Numbered from the stretch's first letter, positions 8,575-17,759 are shown. The stretch is 43,185 nt of DNA from Australimonas brisbanensis (GCA_038147155.1 JAYQTA010000013.1:1-43185); one strand, 5' to 3'. Notes: generated by a model not told the origin, from the sequence alone. Program-made: numbers and translations.

Positions 8575-8603
8575 TCTCGTTGCGCTACTGCGGGACGGAT
8601 GCC

Positions 8604-10643
8604 CTAGCTGAACCAGTCCAGGATGAACCGCTCAGGCCAGAGCACGTTGAAGAACCGGTCAAAGACCACCAGGTTCACGAAGGCGATGGCCAGCGCCACC
8701 ACCACACCGCCGATGTAGCCGGTGCGGTTGCGCATGATGACCATGGGGCCCAGGAGCGCCAGCACCACCGATGCCCACTCCAGGCCGATGATGCCCAGCA
8801 GCACCACGAACACCGCCAGCAGGCCGGTGAGAACGTAGGCCGTCTCCCGGGTGCCTTCCGCGCCCGATGAGCGCATGCCGATGTCCATGATCTGCCCGGT
8901 CTTGTGCCCGAGCCCCTCGCGCACGAACTGGTAGCCGGCCAGCGCGATGATGGGCACCAGGGTCATCGTGGGGAAGAGGCGGGCGCGGGACGGCAGGTCC
9001 CAGTTGGAGATGACCGCCAGCACCGCCAAGGCGATGACGCCTGCGGTGAAGGCCTGTGTGCCGGAGAAGCGCCAGGTCAGAGCCCCCTTCTCCTTCGCCT
9101 TTGCGGTGGCCTCGTGGTGCCCCTCGCCCTCGATCAGCGCCTCGGCCAGGTCCTCGGCCCCGCCGGAGGTGCCGCCGCCCAGGAACTTGGCGAACACCAC
9201 GCCCGTGGTAACGGCGAGTACCACCAGGAAGATGAACAGCGGGCGGGTGAACACGCCCATCCAGCTCCCCTCGATGGAGACGGCGGAGAGCAGGTTGGCC
9301 TCGATGATGGGGCCAAGGATGAAGCCGATCAGCAGCGGCGGGCGTGGCCACTTGAACTGCTTCATCAGCAGGCCCAGCACCGCGCCCACCAGCAGGATCC
9401 AAATGGCGGAGATGTCTACGGTCTGCTGGTAGGAGGAGAGGAAGGCGATGGGGATCACGAAGAAGCCCAGCACCGGGTATGGCAGGTAGGTGAGCTTGGC
9501 CAGTTGGCCGGTGAAGGCCAGGCCCAGCATGGTCACGCCCAGGTTGCCCAGGCCAAGGCTCATCACCATCATCACGGTCACATCCGCGTGCTGCTCCAGC
9601 ATCTGCGGGCCGGGGGCGATGCCGTAGAAGAGCATCGCCACCACCACGAAGGCCCAGGAGCGCCCACCAGGAACGCCGAAGGCGAGGGTTGGGATGGCCT
9701 GACCACCCTCCTTGGAGTTCTGTGCGCTCTCGGCGAACAGCACGCCGTCCAGGGAGCCCTTGCCGAACTGGGACTTGTCCTTGGACCAGAAGATGCCGAA
9801 GGCGTAGGAGAGCCAGTCCACCACGCCGGAGCCGATGCCCGGCACCGCACCCAGGAAGACGCCGAAGAGCGACTGGCGGACGACCATGGGCCAGCGGGTG
9901 AGGCCGTAGCGCGCACCCGCGAACATCTCGCCGTAGCTCACCTTGGAGTCGGGCGGTGCCACAGGCTTGCGGGTGAGCGTGAGGTCGATCATCTCCGGCA
10001 GGGCGAACATGCCGATGGTCGTCGCGATGAGCGGCAGGCCGTCGTACAGCCAGGTCTGGTCCCACATGAACCGTTCCTGCCCCAGGATGGGGTCGATGCC
10101 GATGGTGCCGAGCCAGATGCCCAGCAGCGCCGCCAGCAGGCCCTTCACCAGCGCCCCGCCCGCCAACGCGGCCACCATGGCCACGCCGAACATGGCCATG
10201 GCCGCGATCTCACCGTAGCCGAAGGCCAGGATGAACGGCTTGATGACCGGGACGATGATCATCAGCATCGCCGCGCCCACCACACCGCCGATGGCCGATA
10301 CGACGTAGACCGCGCCCAGCGTATGGGCCGCCTTGCCACGTTGGGCCAGCTGGTTACCCTCCAGGAACGTCACCTGAGTGGCGCCGCCCGGCTGTCCCAG
10401 CAGGATGGCAGGGATGGAGTCGAGGGTGTTGTCAACGCCCGTGAGCGTTGCCAGCATCGCCAGGCCGATGACCGGGTCCTGGATGTTCACCACCACGAAG
10501 GGGATGGCCAGGGCCATCACCAGTGTCGCGGAGATACCAGGGATCAGGGCGATAGGCAGGGTGATAGCCAACGCACCCAGGAAAGCGACCCAATATTGGC
10601 CGTTCCCCAGATACGAGAGCCCTCCTGCGATGCTTTCCCACAC
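8604..10643 (-). CDS. tripartite tricarboxylate transporter permease, TctA-TctB fusion
   Basis: A 679-residue membrane protein. Residues 1 to about 510 form a TctA permease with many hydrophobic segments, the PGISATLVMALAIPF loop, and the paired TctA motif seen again in GVPGGRSWAF. After a charged Gly/Glu/Lys-rich linker (about 500-535) the last 145 residues look like TctB: four hydrophobic segments and the ARLFPTMTL signature after the first. TctA and TctB are usually separate genes, so this is a natural fusion. The start is GTG at 10643, preceded by AGGAGG at 7 bases; no ATG is better placed. It acts with the TctC lipoprotein gene upstream to import a carboxylate. TTT systems carry citrate and also terephthalate-like acids, which suits the aromatic context (inference). 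Confidence 0.9.
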   Translation of the reverse strand: MWESIAGGLSYLGNGQYWVAFLGALAITLPIALIPGISATLVMALAIPFVVVNIQDPVIGLAMLATLTGVDNTLDSIPAILLGQPGGATQVTFLEGNQLAQRGKAAHTLGAVYVVSAIGGVVGAAMLMIIVPVIKPFILAFGYGEIAAMAMFGVAMVAALAGGALVKGLLAALLGIWLGTIGIDPILGQERFMWDQTWLYDGLPLIATTIGMFALPEMIDLTLTRKPVAPPDSKVSYGEMFAGARYGLTRWPMVVRQSLFGVFLGAVPGIGSGVVDWLSYAFGIFWSKDKSQFGKGSLDGVLFAESAQNSKEGGQAIPTLAFGVPGGRSWAFVVVAMLFYGIAPGPQMLEQHADVTVMMVMSLGLGNLGVTMLGLAFTGQLAKLTYLPYPVLGFFVIPIAFLSSYQQTVDISAIWILLVGAVLGLLMKQFKWPRPPLLIGFILGPIIEANLLSAVSIEGSWMGVFTRPLFIFLVVLAVTTGVVFAKFLGGGTSGGAEDLAEALIEGEGHHEATAKAKEKGALTWRFSGTQAFTAGVIALAVLAVISNWDLPSRARLFPTMTLVPIIALAGYQFVREGLGHKTGQIMDIGMRSSGAEGTRETAYVLTGLLAVFVVLLGIIGLEWASVVLALLGPMVIMRNRTGYIGGVVVALAIAFVNLVVFDRFFNVLWPERFILDWFS

Positions 10644-10719
10644 GGCTCGCCTCCTTCGTTGGGCACATGCCCATCCGTCTCGGTGCTATCGGTGCTCCTG
10701 TGCTGTGGAACGAAATCGC

Positions 10720-10764
10720 GCAGGGCGCGTGGCCGGGAGCATACTCCCCATCCACGCGCCCTGC
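10720..10764 (-). terminator. intrinsic terminator / attenuator between tctC and tctAB
   Basis: A perfect 13-bp stem (10720-10732 with 10752-10764) whose loop contains a smaller 5-bp hairpin. On the minus strand it is followed by GATTTCGTTCC. It lies between the binding-protein gene and the permease gene, where partial termination would favour more binding protein than permease. Confidence 0.7.
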
Positions 10765-10801
10765 ATCTACTCAACTCACCAAAAACCCACCCACATGCGG
10801 C

Positions 10802-11974
10802 CTAGAGGCCGAAGTACTTCTCGAGCACCCGGGCCGTCTCGGACTCCACCAGCGGGATCGCCTTGGCGTAGGCGGGGTCCGTGATCTCGGTCAGGCGCTG
10901 ACCCTCGACCCGCAGGATCTGGTCCAGCTCCTGGCCGGTGAAGTCGCTCCACTTGGCGATGATGGCCGGGTCCTTGAACGCGGCCTCGAAGGCATCGCCC
11001 AGGGCAATCCACACCTCGTCAGGCGTTCCGGGGGGCAGCCACATGGACTTGCCCACGTAGGTGGAGGGGTTCAGGAAGCCGTTCAGCTTCTCCACGCCCT
11101 CCGGGGTCATGTGGTTACGCACGTCGTCGCAGCCGGGCTCGCCCTCGGCGTTGGCCCGGGCGGGGGTGGTGCCGAGGTCCGCCACCATCTTCACCTTGCC
11201 CTCGGCCACCCAACCGGCGCGGATCGTCGGCAGCTGGTACCAGAGGGAGTTGCGGGTGGTGGAGTTGGTGTCGCCACGCTCCCACATCAGCAGCACGTCA
11301 GCCGTGGTGGCGGAGGCCACGCCACGGTAGATGATGGGGACGCGCAGGTCCTCCATGTATGCGATGTCGGACAGCATCGTCACGCCGCCGGACTCAACGT
11401 CGGCGATCTCGTCGGCGAAGGCGAAGAAGGGCTCACTGGTGCCAGAGGCGTCCCACGCGCAGTTGTAGGGGCTCCCGTAGGAGAGCGTCTGGGTGTTGCG
11501 CGGGGAGTCGGTCCACAGGTAGCGGAAGGTGGACCGCAGGACCGCGCCCTCACGGTGGCCGCGCTCGAGCTCAGGCGTGGACGTCCAGGAGATGTACGTG
11601 CCGTCCTTCGGCGCGCGGGAGGCGGCGTAGTCGTACTCGCCGTCCTTGTTGCCGTTGTTGGACACGATGATGCGCGGGTTACCCGGGATGTAGTTCCCCA
11701 GGAAGGTCGCGATCAGGCGGCCCTGCGCGTCGGTGCCGCCGCCAGGGTTGGAGTTGGCCATGATGCGGATCGTCTTGCCCTTGAAGTGGGCTGCCACATC
11801 GAAGGACGGGGTCGGCGTGGCGGCAGGAGTGTCGCCACCGTCGGCCGGCTTGGGGGTGGCCGTGGGGGTCGCGGTGGGGGTGTCGCCACCACAGGCGGCC
11901 AGCGCAAGGGCCAGCCCAGCCCCCAGGACCAGGGCCGTCAGACTCTTCAACCATCTCTCTCGCACAAGACTCAT
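10802..11974 (-). CDS. TctC-like solute-binding lipoprotein
   Basis: A 390-residue extracytoplasmic binding protein of the TTT/Bug type. It has a basic N-terminus, a hydrophobic core and a lipobox ALAAC with C28 as the lipidated residue, then a Thr/Pro linker (residues 32-57) and a binding domain starting at KGKTIRIMANSNPGGGTDAQ, the ligand-loop region of TctC proteins. The ATG at 11974 is the only start giving a complete signal peptide. It belongs to the minus-strand unit with the fused permease 158 bases downstream. The substrate cannot be read from sequence; a carboxylate is expected. Confidence 0.85.
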   Translation of the reverse strand: MSLVRERWLKSLTALVLGAGLALALAACGGDTPTATPTATPKPADGGDTPAATPTPSFDVAAHFKGKTIRIMANSNPGGGTDAQGRLIATFLGNYIPGNPRIIVSNNGNKDGEYDYAASRAPKDGTYISWTSTPELERGHREGAVLRSTFRYLWTDSPRNTQTLSYGSPYNCAWDASGTSEPFFAFADEIADVESGGVTMLSDIAYMEDLRVPIIYRGVASATTADVLLMWERGDTNSTTRNSLWYQLPTIRAGWVAEGKVKMVADLGTTPARANAEGEPGCDDVRNHMTPEGVEKLNGFLNPSTYVGKSMWLPPGTPDEVWIALGDAFEAAFKDPAIIAKWSDFTGQELDQILRVEGQRLTEITDPAYAKAIPLVESETARVLEKYFGL

Positions 11975-12104
11975 AGGTGTTCCTCCCTATCTGCGGGCGC
12001 GCGTTGGCGCACACTGGCGGTGCATTATGCACAGCCATTTCACCCTTTGCTAGCCCTCCGCCAGCATGCCAGCCACTACGAGCGATGGGCGCGCTCGGTT
12101 CTCT

Positions 12105-13247
12105 CTATGCCTCTGGCAGCTGGTGCGTGAACTGCTTGCGTTCCGGGAAGAAGCGGCGCATCTGCGGTATCGCCCCATGCTTGAGGCATTCCGCCTCGAA
12201 TTCGTCGAGCACGGCCGGGTCCTCGATCTCGTACTCGATCTGGCTCCCGCCCGCCTCCAGGGAGCGGTCGGCTCCCTCGTTGTCCGGGGTGAGGCCGTTG
12301 ACGATGCCGAAGCGCTTGCTCCCCCACCGCAGCGCCAGGTAGCGCGCGGGCGTGGCGCCGCCGTTGAAGTGCTGGTGGAACCACTGGTTCGGCGGCACCA
12401 CCAGCGAGCCCGGCTTCCAGTCCACGCGGATGCGGTCGTCCGTACGGGACTTGTCGTGCGGCCACAGCAGGCTGTAGCCGTGGCCGGAGAGCACGAACAC
12501 GTGCGCGCCCGGCCCGTGCCAGTGGGCCTTCTTGTAGGTACCCACGGGGAACTGGGAGATGTGGGCGGCCAGGGAATTGTAGCCCAGTTCGAAGGTCACG
12601 TTGGAGCCGCCCGCGCCGCGCCGGGGCAGGTCGTACAACTTGAAGTTGACCACGTCGGGCACGAAGTTGGTCTCCCACACCTCCCGGCCCGTGGACGACT
12701 GCCACAGCTTGCCGTCGCCCGTGTTGAACTTCTCCTCGGTGAACCGCTCGGTGAACTCGAAGGGGTTCTCGAACACGAACCGGGTGGAGTTGAACAGGCT
12801 CATCACCAGCGGGAAGGTGGTGACCGCGGCGAAGCGCACGGGCACCGAGCCGGAGCCGTTGTGGTGGCGGTGCCAGGCGTTCACCGGGATGGAGAAGAGC
12901 GAGCCGGGGCCCCACTCGAAGGTCTGCTCCACCCCGTTCTGGCGCAGGGAGGTCGCCCCGCGCCCGGAAAGGACGTAGATCAGCTCCTCGAACATGTGCT
13001 GCTCGGGCGCCAGTGACTTCCCCGGCGGTATCACGGCCACGTAGCAGTCATTGGTGCCGCCGTTGCCGTCCAGGTTCACGTAGGCGCCCTCCCCCTCCAG
13101 GCGCGCCCACGGCTTCACCTCCAGGGTGTTCAGGTCCTCCACGAAGAACCCCGTGACGATGGGGATGCCCTCCTCCTGCAGGAAGCGCTGGTAGACGTTC
13201 TGCGACTCGAGGATCGGCAGGTCCTTGTCGGGCTTGAAGGTGGTCAT
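12105..13247 (-). CDS. double-cupin protein, paralogue C
   Basis: A 380-residue bicupin closely related to those at 4603 and 5793. C-terminal metal site: H242/H244 in YKKAHWHGPG and H291/H293 in WFHQHF. The N-terminal cupin has H84 in PEQHMFEELIYVLSGRG and WHRHH (125-129), so it may keep a site that the others lost. The ATG at 13247 follows AAGGAG by 7 bases. It lies between an MFS permease gene (55 bases) and the TctC lipoprotein gene (130 bases) in the minus-strand run, so it probably acts on an imported compound. Function beyond the cupin fold is not known. Confidence 0.85.
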   Translation of the reverse strand: MTTFKPDKDLPILESQNVYQRFLQEEGIPIVTGFFVEDLNTLEVKPWARLEGEGAYVNLDGNGGTNDCYVAVIPPGKSLAPEQHMFEELIYVLSGRGATSLRQNGVEQTFEWGPGSLFSIPVNAWHRHHNGSGSVPVRFAAVTTFPLVMSLFNSTRFVFENPFEFTERFTEEKFNTGDGKLWQSSTGREVWETNFVPDVVNFKLYDLPRRGAGGSNVTFELGYNSLAAHISQFPVGTYKKAHWHGPGAHVFVLSGHGYSLLWPHDKSRTDDRIRVDWKPGSLVVPPNQWFHQHFNGGATPARYLALRWGSKRFGIVNGLTPDNEGADRSLEAGGSQIEYEIEDPAVLDEFEAECLKHGAIPQMRRFFPERKQFTHQLPEA

Positions 13248-13302
13248 CGCATTCTCCTTAGGTGGTCGAAGGGCCGGTGGCCCGGTTTGGCAGAGGGCGG
13301 GG

Positions 13303-14598
13303 TCAGTCCTTGCGGAGCGTCTCCCGGATGAACACGCCGATGACGAAGCTGGCGGTGAAGGCGAAGACGCCCATGACGCCGAAGGCCAGGGCGTAGCCCG
13401 CCCCGCCCGCCACGACGGCCGTCGCTGTGCTGAACGCGGTGGGGTTGCCGAGAGAGCCCGCCTCGGCCACCAGCCGGTTCACGCCGAAGAACTTGCCCCG
13501 CGCCGTGGGCGGGGCAACGTCGGCGCCGATGGTCTGCATGGAGCCGGACATGAGCGAGACGGCCAGGTTGATCCACACGAAACTGCCCACGAAGGCAGCG
13601 AAGGGCCAGCCGAACCAGGCCGTCGCGGACATGAGCCCGAGCCCCACGCCCAGCACGGAGGCCGCGGGCACCACGGAGCGCTTGCGACCGAACCGGTCCA
13701 TGATCTGCCCGGAGAGGAACGTCAGCGGCACGCCCACCAGGCCCGTGATCAGGGTCACGGTGCCCAGAGTGGCCGGGCCCACGCCGAAGGCGTAGGCGGC
13801 GAACAGCAAGTAGACGCCACCCTGCCCCTGCGCGCCTCCCCGGCCCACGTTGGCGCTGAACTGCGCCACGAACAACGCCAGCACCGGACGGGTGATGAGC
13901 GCCTTCCAGGACGTGTCAGGCGCAGGTTCGGTGGAGGCGGCGGCCGCCTTTCCGGTGCGCTTGGCCTCCTGCCGGGCCAGCACCGCCGGTGCGGTCTCGG
14001 CCATGATCAGGTACATGAGCACGGCTGCGAGCACCGCCATGACGGCGAACATGGCGAAGGGGACGCGCAGGCCGAACACCTCGCCCACCACGCCGCCGAT
14101 GAACGGGCCGCCCAGGGAGCCGAACCGCTGGAGGGCAGCCATGCCGGTGATCTGCCGCCCGCGCTGACGGGCCTTGCCCGAATCAGCGATGGCCGCGAGG
14201 CGGCTCATCTGCCACATCTGCTGGCCCGCGCCGTTGATGAACATGTAGGCCACCAGCTCGGCGTAGGTGCTGGCGCGCAACACCAGCGCCGCGGAAACGG
14301 CGATGAGCACCGGTGCCACGATGAGCACGCGCCGGCGGCCCACCCGGTCGATGAAGTAGCCGGTGGGAAGCGTGGAGGCCACCGAGCCCACCATGGGGGC
14401 GATGACCAACAGGCCGCCCGCCGCGACGCTGACGCCGAAGCCCATGGCGATGGCGGGCAGCACCGGGAGGGTGAATCCGCGCCCTATCCCCAGCAGCAGC
14501 GCGGGGAGCAGCAGCGAGAGGAGCGTCTGGTTGCGCTGGAGCACTCCCCGCAGGCCCGGTCTGGACGGTTCCTCGCCCTCCGGCGGCTGAATGCTCAT
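13303..14598 (-). CDS. major facilitator superfamily permease
   Basis: A 431-residue protein with about 12 hydrophobic segments. The MFS motif A appears in both halves: GYFIDRVGRRR after helix 2 and GQIMDRFGRKR after helix 8. The long central loop contains a Lys/Ala-rich stretch near residue 220. Its ATG overlaps the TGA of the upstream luciferase-like gene (ATGA at 14595-14598), implying translational coupling. It is an uptake or efflux permease for an unidentified small molecule; co-transcription with monooxygenase and acyl-CoA genes suggests a catabolic substrate or product. Confidence 0.88.
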   Translation of the reverse strand: MSIQPPEGEEPSRPGLRGVLQRNQTLLSLLLPALLLGIGRGFTLPVLPAIAMGFGVSVAAGGLLVIAPMVGSVASTLPTGYFIDRVGRRRVLIVAPVLIAVSAALVLRASTYAELVAYMFINGAGQQMWQMSRLAAIADSGKARQRGRQITGMAALQRFGSLGGPFIGGVVGEVFGLRVPFAMFAVMAVLAAVLMYLIMAETAPAVLARQEAKRTGKAAAASTEPAPDTSWKALITRPVLALFVAQFSANVGRGGAQGQGGVYLLFAAYAFGVGPATLGTVTLITGLVGVPLTFLSGQIMDRFGRKRSVVPAASVLGVGLGLMSATAWFGWPFAAFVGSFVWINLAVSLMSGSMQTIGADVAPPTARGKFFGVNRLVAEAGSLGNPTAFSTATAVVAGGAGYALAFGVMGVFAFTASFVIGVFIRETLRKD

Positions 14599-15470
14599 CG
14601 GCTGATGACCTCCGCCAGCGCCTCGACCTGCGCCAGGTCCGGGGTGACGGGGCGGAAGATGATCTCGTCGGTGCCCAGCTCCTCATGGAGCTCGATACCC
14701 GCGCGGATCGCGTCCGCCGAGGTGGGCTGCGGGCGGGCCTGGCGCGCGGCGCCCGCGGTGGCGCGTCCGCCGTAGTAGTCGCCGATGGCCTCGGCCACGG
14801 CCTCATCGGCCCCCTCGCCCAGCGCGCACGGCAGCGTCACCACGATGCGCGGGGAGCCCTCGCGCCCCGCCTGGTGCCACGACTCGTGCACCTGGCGCAC
14901 GATGTCGGCGGCCCACTCGCGCTCCAGGGCGCGCCCGCCCATGACGTAGCCGTCGGCCAGGCGGCCGACGCGGGCGATGGCGTTGGGATGCGTGCCGCCC
15001 ACCAGGATCTCCGGGCCACCCGGCTGCACCGGACGCGGGCCCACGGGGCGCTGGGCACCGGGGAGCGTCTCACCCATCCAGATGCGCTTCATGTGCACCA
15101 GCTGCTCTTCGAACCGCTTGCCCCGCGTATGGAAGTCCACCGGGGCGACGATAGAGTCGTCCTCCCGTCCGCCCACGGCGATGCCCAGGTGCAGGCGGCC
15201 GTTGGAGATGGCGTCGATGGTGGCCGCCTGCTTGGCGAACACCCCCGCGTTGCGCAGGGTGGGCATGATGATGGCGGTCACCAACTCCACCCGCGTGGTG
15301 ATGGCCGCCACGGCCGCCAGCATGGCCAGCGGTTCGTAGTTGTCGTAGGCGAGCCGGTCCAGCACGCCGAAGGAGTGGAAGGGGCCCTCGTCGGCCATGC
15401 GGGCCACATCTTTGATGTAAGGCCAGCTCTCCGTGGGTGTCTTGAAGGGGAGCCCAACGCCGATCTTCAT
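14595..15470 (-). CDS. luciferase-like (LLM) flavin monooxygenase family protein
   Basis: A 291-residue TIM-barrel flavin enzyme of the bacterial luciferase / F420 reductase superfamily. Family landmarks include KIGVGLPF at the N-terminus, the beta-strand TRVELVTAIIMPTLRNAGV, and HLGIAVGGREDD followed by FEEQLVHMKRIW. It could use FMN with an external reductase or coenzyme F420; sequence alone does not decide. The ATG at 15470 has GGAGG 5 bases upstream and replaces a longer frame without a ribosome site. It is 28 bases downstream of the acyl-CoA dehydrogenase gene and overlaps the MFS gene by 4 bases. Confidence 0.88.
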   Translation of the reverse strand: MKIGVGLPFKTPTESWPYIKDVARMADEGPFHSFGVLDRLAYDNYEPLAMLAAVAAITTRVELVTAIIMPTLRNAGVFAKQAATIDAISNGRLHLGIAVGGREDDSIVAPVDFHTRGKRFEEQLVHMKRIWMGETLPGAQRPVGPRPVQPGGPEILVGGTHPNAIARVGRLADGYVMGGRALEREWAADIVRQVHESWHQAGREGSPRIVVTLPCALGEGADEAVAEAIGDYYGGRATAGAARQARPQPTSADAIRAGIELHEELGTDEIIFRPVTPDLAQVEALAEVISR

Positions 15471-15498
15471 GCTTTCCTCCCGCCCGATGGGGCGTGTG

Positions 15499-16740
15499 TC
15501 AGTTGGCCAGCTTACCGGGCTGCTCGCGCTCGGCACGGCCGATGCCAAGGCGCCGCGCGATGATGACGCGCTGGATCTCGGCGGTGCCGCCGGGGTGCTG
15601 CTCCACGATGGAGGCGCGTTGGTGCGTCTCCACGTGCCCGTCGGCCACGGCCCAATCGCGCTCGCGCACCAGGGCGCGGGGCCCCATGACCTCCAGGATC
15701 GCCCGCGCCTTGGTGAGGGCACTGCGCTTCTGCACGAGATACGCCTGCGGGCCCTCGTAGGTGAGCTGGATGCCCTGGGAGCGGTAGGCGAAGTTGCGGA
15801 AGTGGAGCAGGCGCGTCACCTGAGACTGGATGTAGAAGTCCACCAGCGCCTCACGCACCGCGGGCTCCGCCGTCAGCGGGGCCCCGTGGCGCTGGGTGCC
15901 GCGCGCGTACTCCATCACCCGGTCCAGCATGGCGTCAGCGCGCACCGCAGAGCGGAGCAGCCCGTGCTCGATCTCCAGGTGCGTTCCGGCCACCGCCCAG
16001 CCGTTGTTCTCGCCGCCCACCAGGTTGAAGGCGGGCACACGCACGTTCTCGAAGTAGACGGTGTTCTTCACCCCGGATGCCGCGCCGCGCTCACCACCCA
16101 CGAACAGCAGGTCCATGGGCTCCACGGTGATGCCCGGTGCGTCCATGGGCACCATGAGCCAGGAGAGGTTCTTGTGGCGCGCGTCCTCCGGGCCCGTGCG
16201 GACGATCATCCACGAGTACTCGGCCCCGTGGTTGGAGCCCACCCAGATCTTCTGCCCGTTGATGACGTACTCATCGCCGTCGCGCACGGCCTGGGTCTTC
16301 ACCCCCGCCAGGTCCGACCCCGCGTCGGGCTCTGAGAGCAGTTGCCAGGTGCGTATCTCGCCCCGGCAGATGCGGGGGAGAAAGTGCGCCTTCTGCTCGT
16401 CGGTGCCCCACACCAGGATGCTCGCCCCGCCCAACCGTCCGCCCGTGTCGTAGTAGGGGGGCGTGGCGAGGCCGTAGCGATCCAGCTCCTCCTCCAGGAT
16501 CATGGACATGTCCATGCCCATGCCCCCACCGCCGTACTCGGCGGGCATGGTCGGGTAGAGCCAGCCCCGCGCGCCCAGCCGCCGGCCCAGCTCGCGCTGC
16601 GCCGCGTACTCGGCCGCCGTGAGTTCTGCGGGGTCGGCGTGGTCGGCGCAGGCCTCCGGCGGCACGTTGGCCTCAAGCCACGCGCGCACCTCGGTGCGGA
16701 AGGCCTCCTGCTCCGGCGTCCAGGTCAAGTCGAAGTCCAT
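15499..16740 (-). CDS. acyl-CoA dehydrogenase
   Basis: A 413-residue FAD-dependent acyl-CoA dehydrogenase of normal length. Motifs: WQLLSEPDAGSDLAG (132-146) near the flavin, NGQKIWVGSNH (161-171), and the C-terminal HPGGTAEIQR. The Glu used as base in medium-chain enzymes is replaced by Gly in that last motif. The segment LEIEHG (255-260) places a Glu where isovaleryl- and long-chain enzymes keep theirs, so activity is plausible. The ATG overlaps the stop of the upstream enoyl-CoA hydratase gene by one base (TGATG at 16738-16742). It probably desaturates a side-chain or ring-derived acyl-CoA. Confidence 0.92.
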   Translation of the reverse strand: MDFDLTWTPEQEAFRTEVRAWLEANVPPEACADHADPAELTAAEYAAQRELGRRLGARGWLYPTMPAEYGGGGMGMDMSMILEEELDRYGLATPPYYDTGGRLGGASILVWGTDEQKAHFLPRICRGEIRTWQLLSEPDAGSDLAGVKTQAVRDGDEYVINGQKIWVGSNHGAEYSWMIVRTGPEDARHKNLSWLMVPMDAPGITVEPMDLLFVGGERGAASGVKNTVYFENVRVPAFNLVGGENNGWAVAGTHLEIEHGLLRSAVRADAMLDRVMEYARGTQRHGAPLTAEPAVREALVDFYIQSQVTRLLHFRNFAYRSQGIQLTYEGPQAYLVQKRSALTKARAILEVMGPRALVRERDWAVADGHVETHQRASIVEQHPGGTAEIQRVIIARRLGIGRAEREQPGKLAN

Positions 16741-17594
16741 CAGCGTCCCTCGAAGCGGGGCTTGCGCTTATCCAGGAACGCGCGCACCGCCTCCTTGTGG
16801 TCATGAGAGCGGCGCACCAGCTCCTGGGCGGTCTGGGCAAGACGCAGCGATTCCTCGAAGCCCATGTCCCAGGAGCGCTGCACCAGGTACTTGTTCAGCG
16901 ACATGGCGTAGGTGGCGCCCTGGGCCAGGCGGCCCGCCAGCGCCAGCGTCTCGGTCATCAGCGACTCGTGCGGGTAGACGCGGGAGACCAGGTTCATCCG
17001 CAGGGCCTCATCCGCTGGGATGCGGTCGCCCGTGTACTGCATCAGCAGCGCATTGGAGGCGCCGATGAGCCGGGGCAACTGCCAGCAGGAGCCGTCGCCC
17101 GGTACCAGCCCCATGCGCACGAACGCCTCGGCCACCTCCGCCTTCTCCGACGCGATGCGGATATCGCACGCCAGCGCCAGCCCCAGTCCCAGCCCGATGG
17201 CGTAGCCGTTGATGGCGGCGATGGTCGGCTTCTGCACCTGACTGATGCGCAGTGGCGTGTCGGAGACGGCACCGAAACCCGCCTCGGCCCGGTCCTTGGG
17301 GGGCTTGGCCATGCGCTCGTCCATATCGCCCCAGGGCAGGCGCGTGGCCTCCCCGGCAGCCTCACGCTCGCCGATGGCCTCATCGAAGCGGCGCACGTTG
17401 GCCCCGGCGCAGAAGGCTGGGTCACTGCCCGTGAGCACCAGCACCCGGTCGGCGGGATTCGCCTCGAACGCGTCCAACGCTGCGTACAACTGTGCGGCCA
17501 TCTCGGGGGAGATGGCGTTGCGTGAGCCCGGCTCATCCAGGGTGAGCACCACCACGCCGTCGTGGCGCTCCACGTGCACCAACTCCTCGCTCAC
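16740..17594 (-). CDS. enoyl-CoA hydratase/isomerase family protein
   Basis: A 284-residue crotonase-fold protein. The two oxyanion-hole segments are visible: PAFCAGANVRRF near residue 65 and NGYAIGLGLGLALACD near 130. MGLVPGDGSCWQLPRLIG is the region that carries the catalytic acid residues in hydratases. The start is taken as GTG at 17594, preceded by GAGG; no in-frame ATG suits the family length, so the start is moderately sure. It is the first gene of the long minus-strand run, overlapping the acyl-CoA dehydrogenase gene by one base. The pair would carry out consecutive beta-oxidation-like steps. Confidence 0.88.
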   Translation of the reverse strand: MSEELVHVERHDGVVVLTLDEPGSRNAISPEMAAQLYAALDAFEANPADRVLVLTGSDPAFCAGANVRRFDEAIGEREAAGEATRLPWGDMDERMAKPPKDRAEAGFGAVSDTPLRISQVQKPTIAAINGYAIGLGLGLALACDIRIASEKAEVAEAFVRMGLVPGDGSCWQLPRLIGASNALLMQYTGDRIPADEALRMNLVSRVYPHESLMTETLALAGRLAQGATYAMSLNKYLVQRSWDMGFEESLRLAQTAQELVRRSHDHKEAVRAFLDKRKPRFEGR

Positions 17595-17759
17595 GGCAAC
17601 CTCGCATCGGGGGGTGAAGGGCGGGCCGCATTCTAGGCCGGGGCTCCGGCACTGTCTATTTCGGGCACCGCCCAGGGGGCAGGCGGACGCGTGCGGGCGC
17701 GCTTGCGCGCGAGGTGGGCGCACCGTACGCTCCCCGCACACTCCCCGCAGGAGGCGCGC

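Noticed and set aside
8904..10805. 633-residue plus-strand open frame
   Set aside because: It lies opposite the TctA-TctB gene and has the His/Gly/Arg-rich composition typical of an antisense frame in GC-rich DNA.
13225..14775. 516-residue plus-strand open frame rich in His and Gly
   Set aside because: It is antisense to the MFS gene with no domain or ribosome site.
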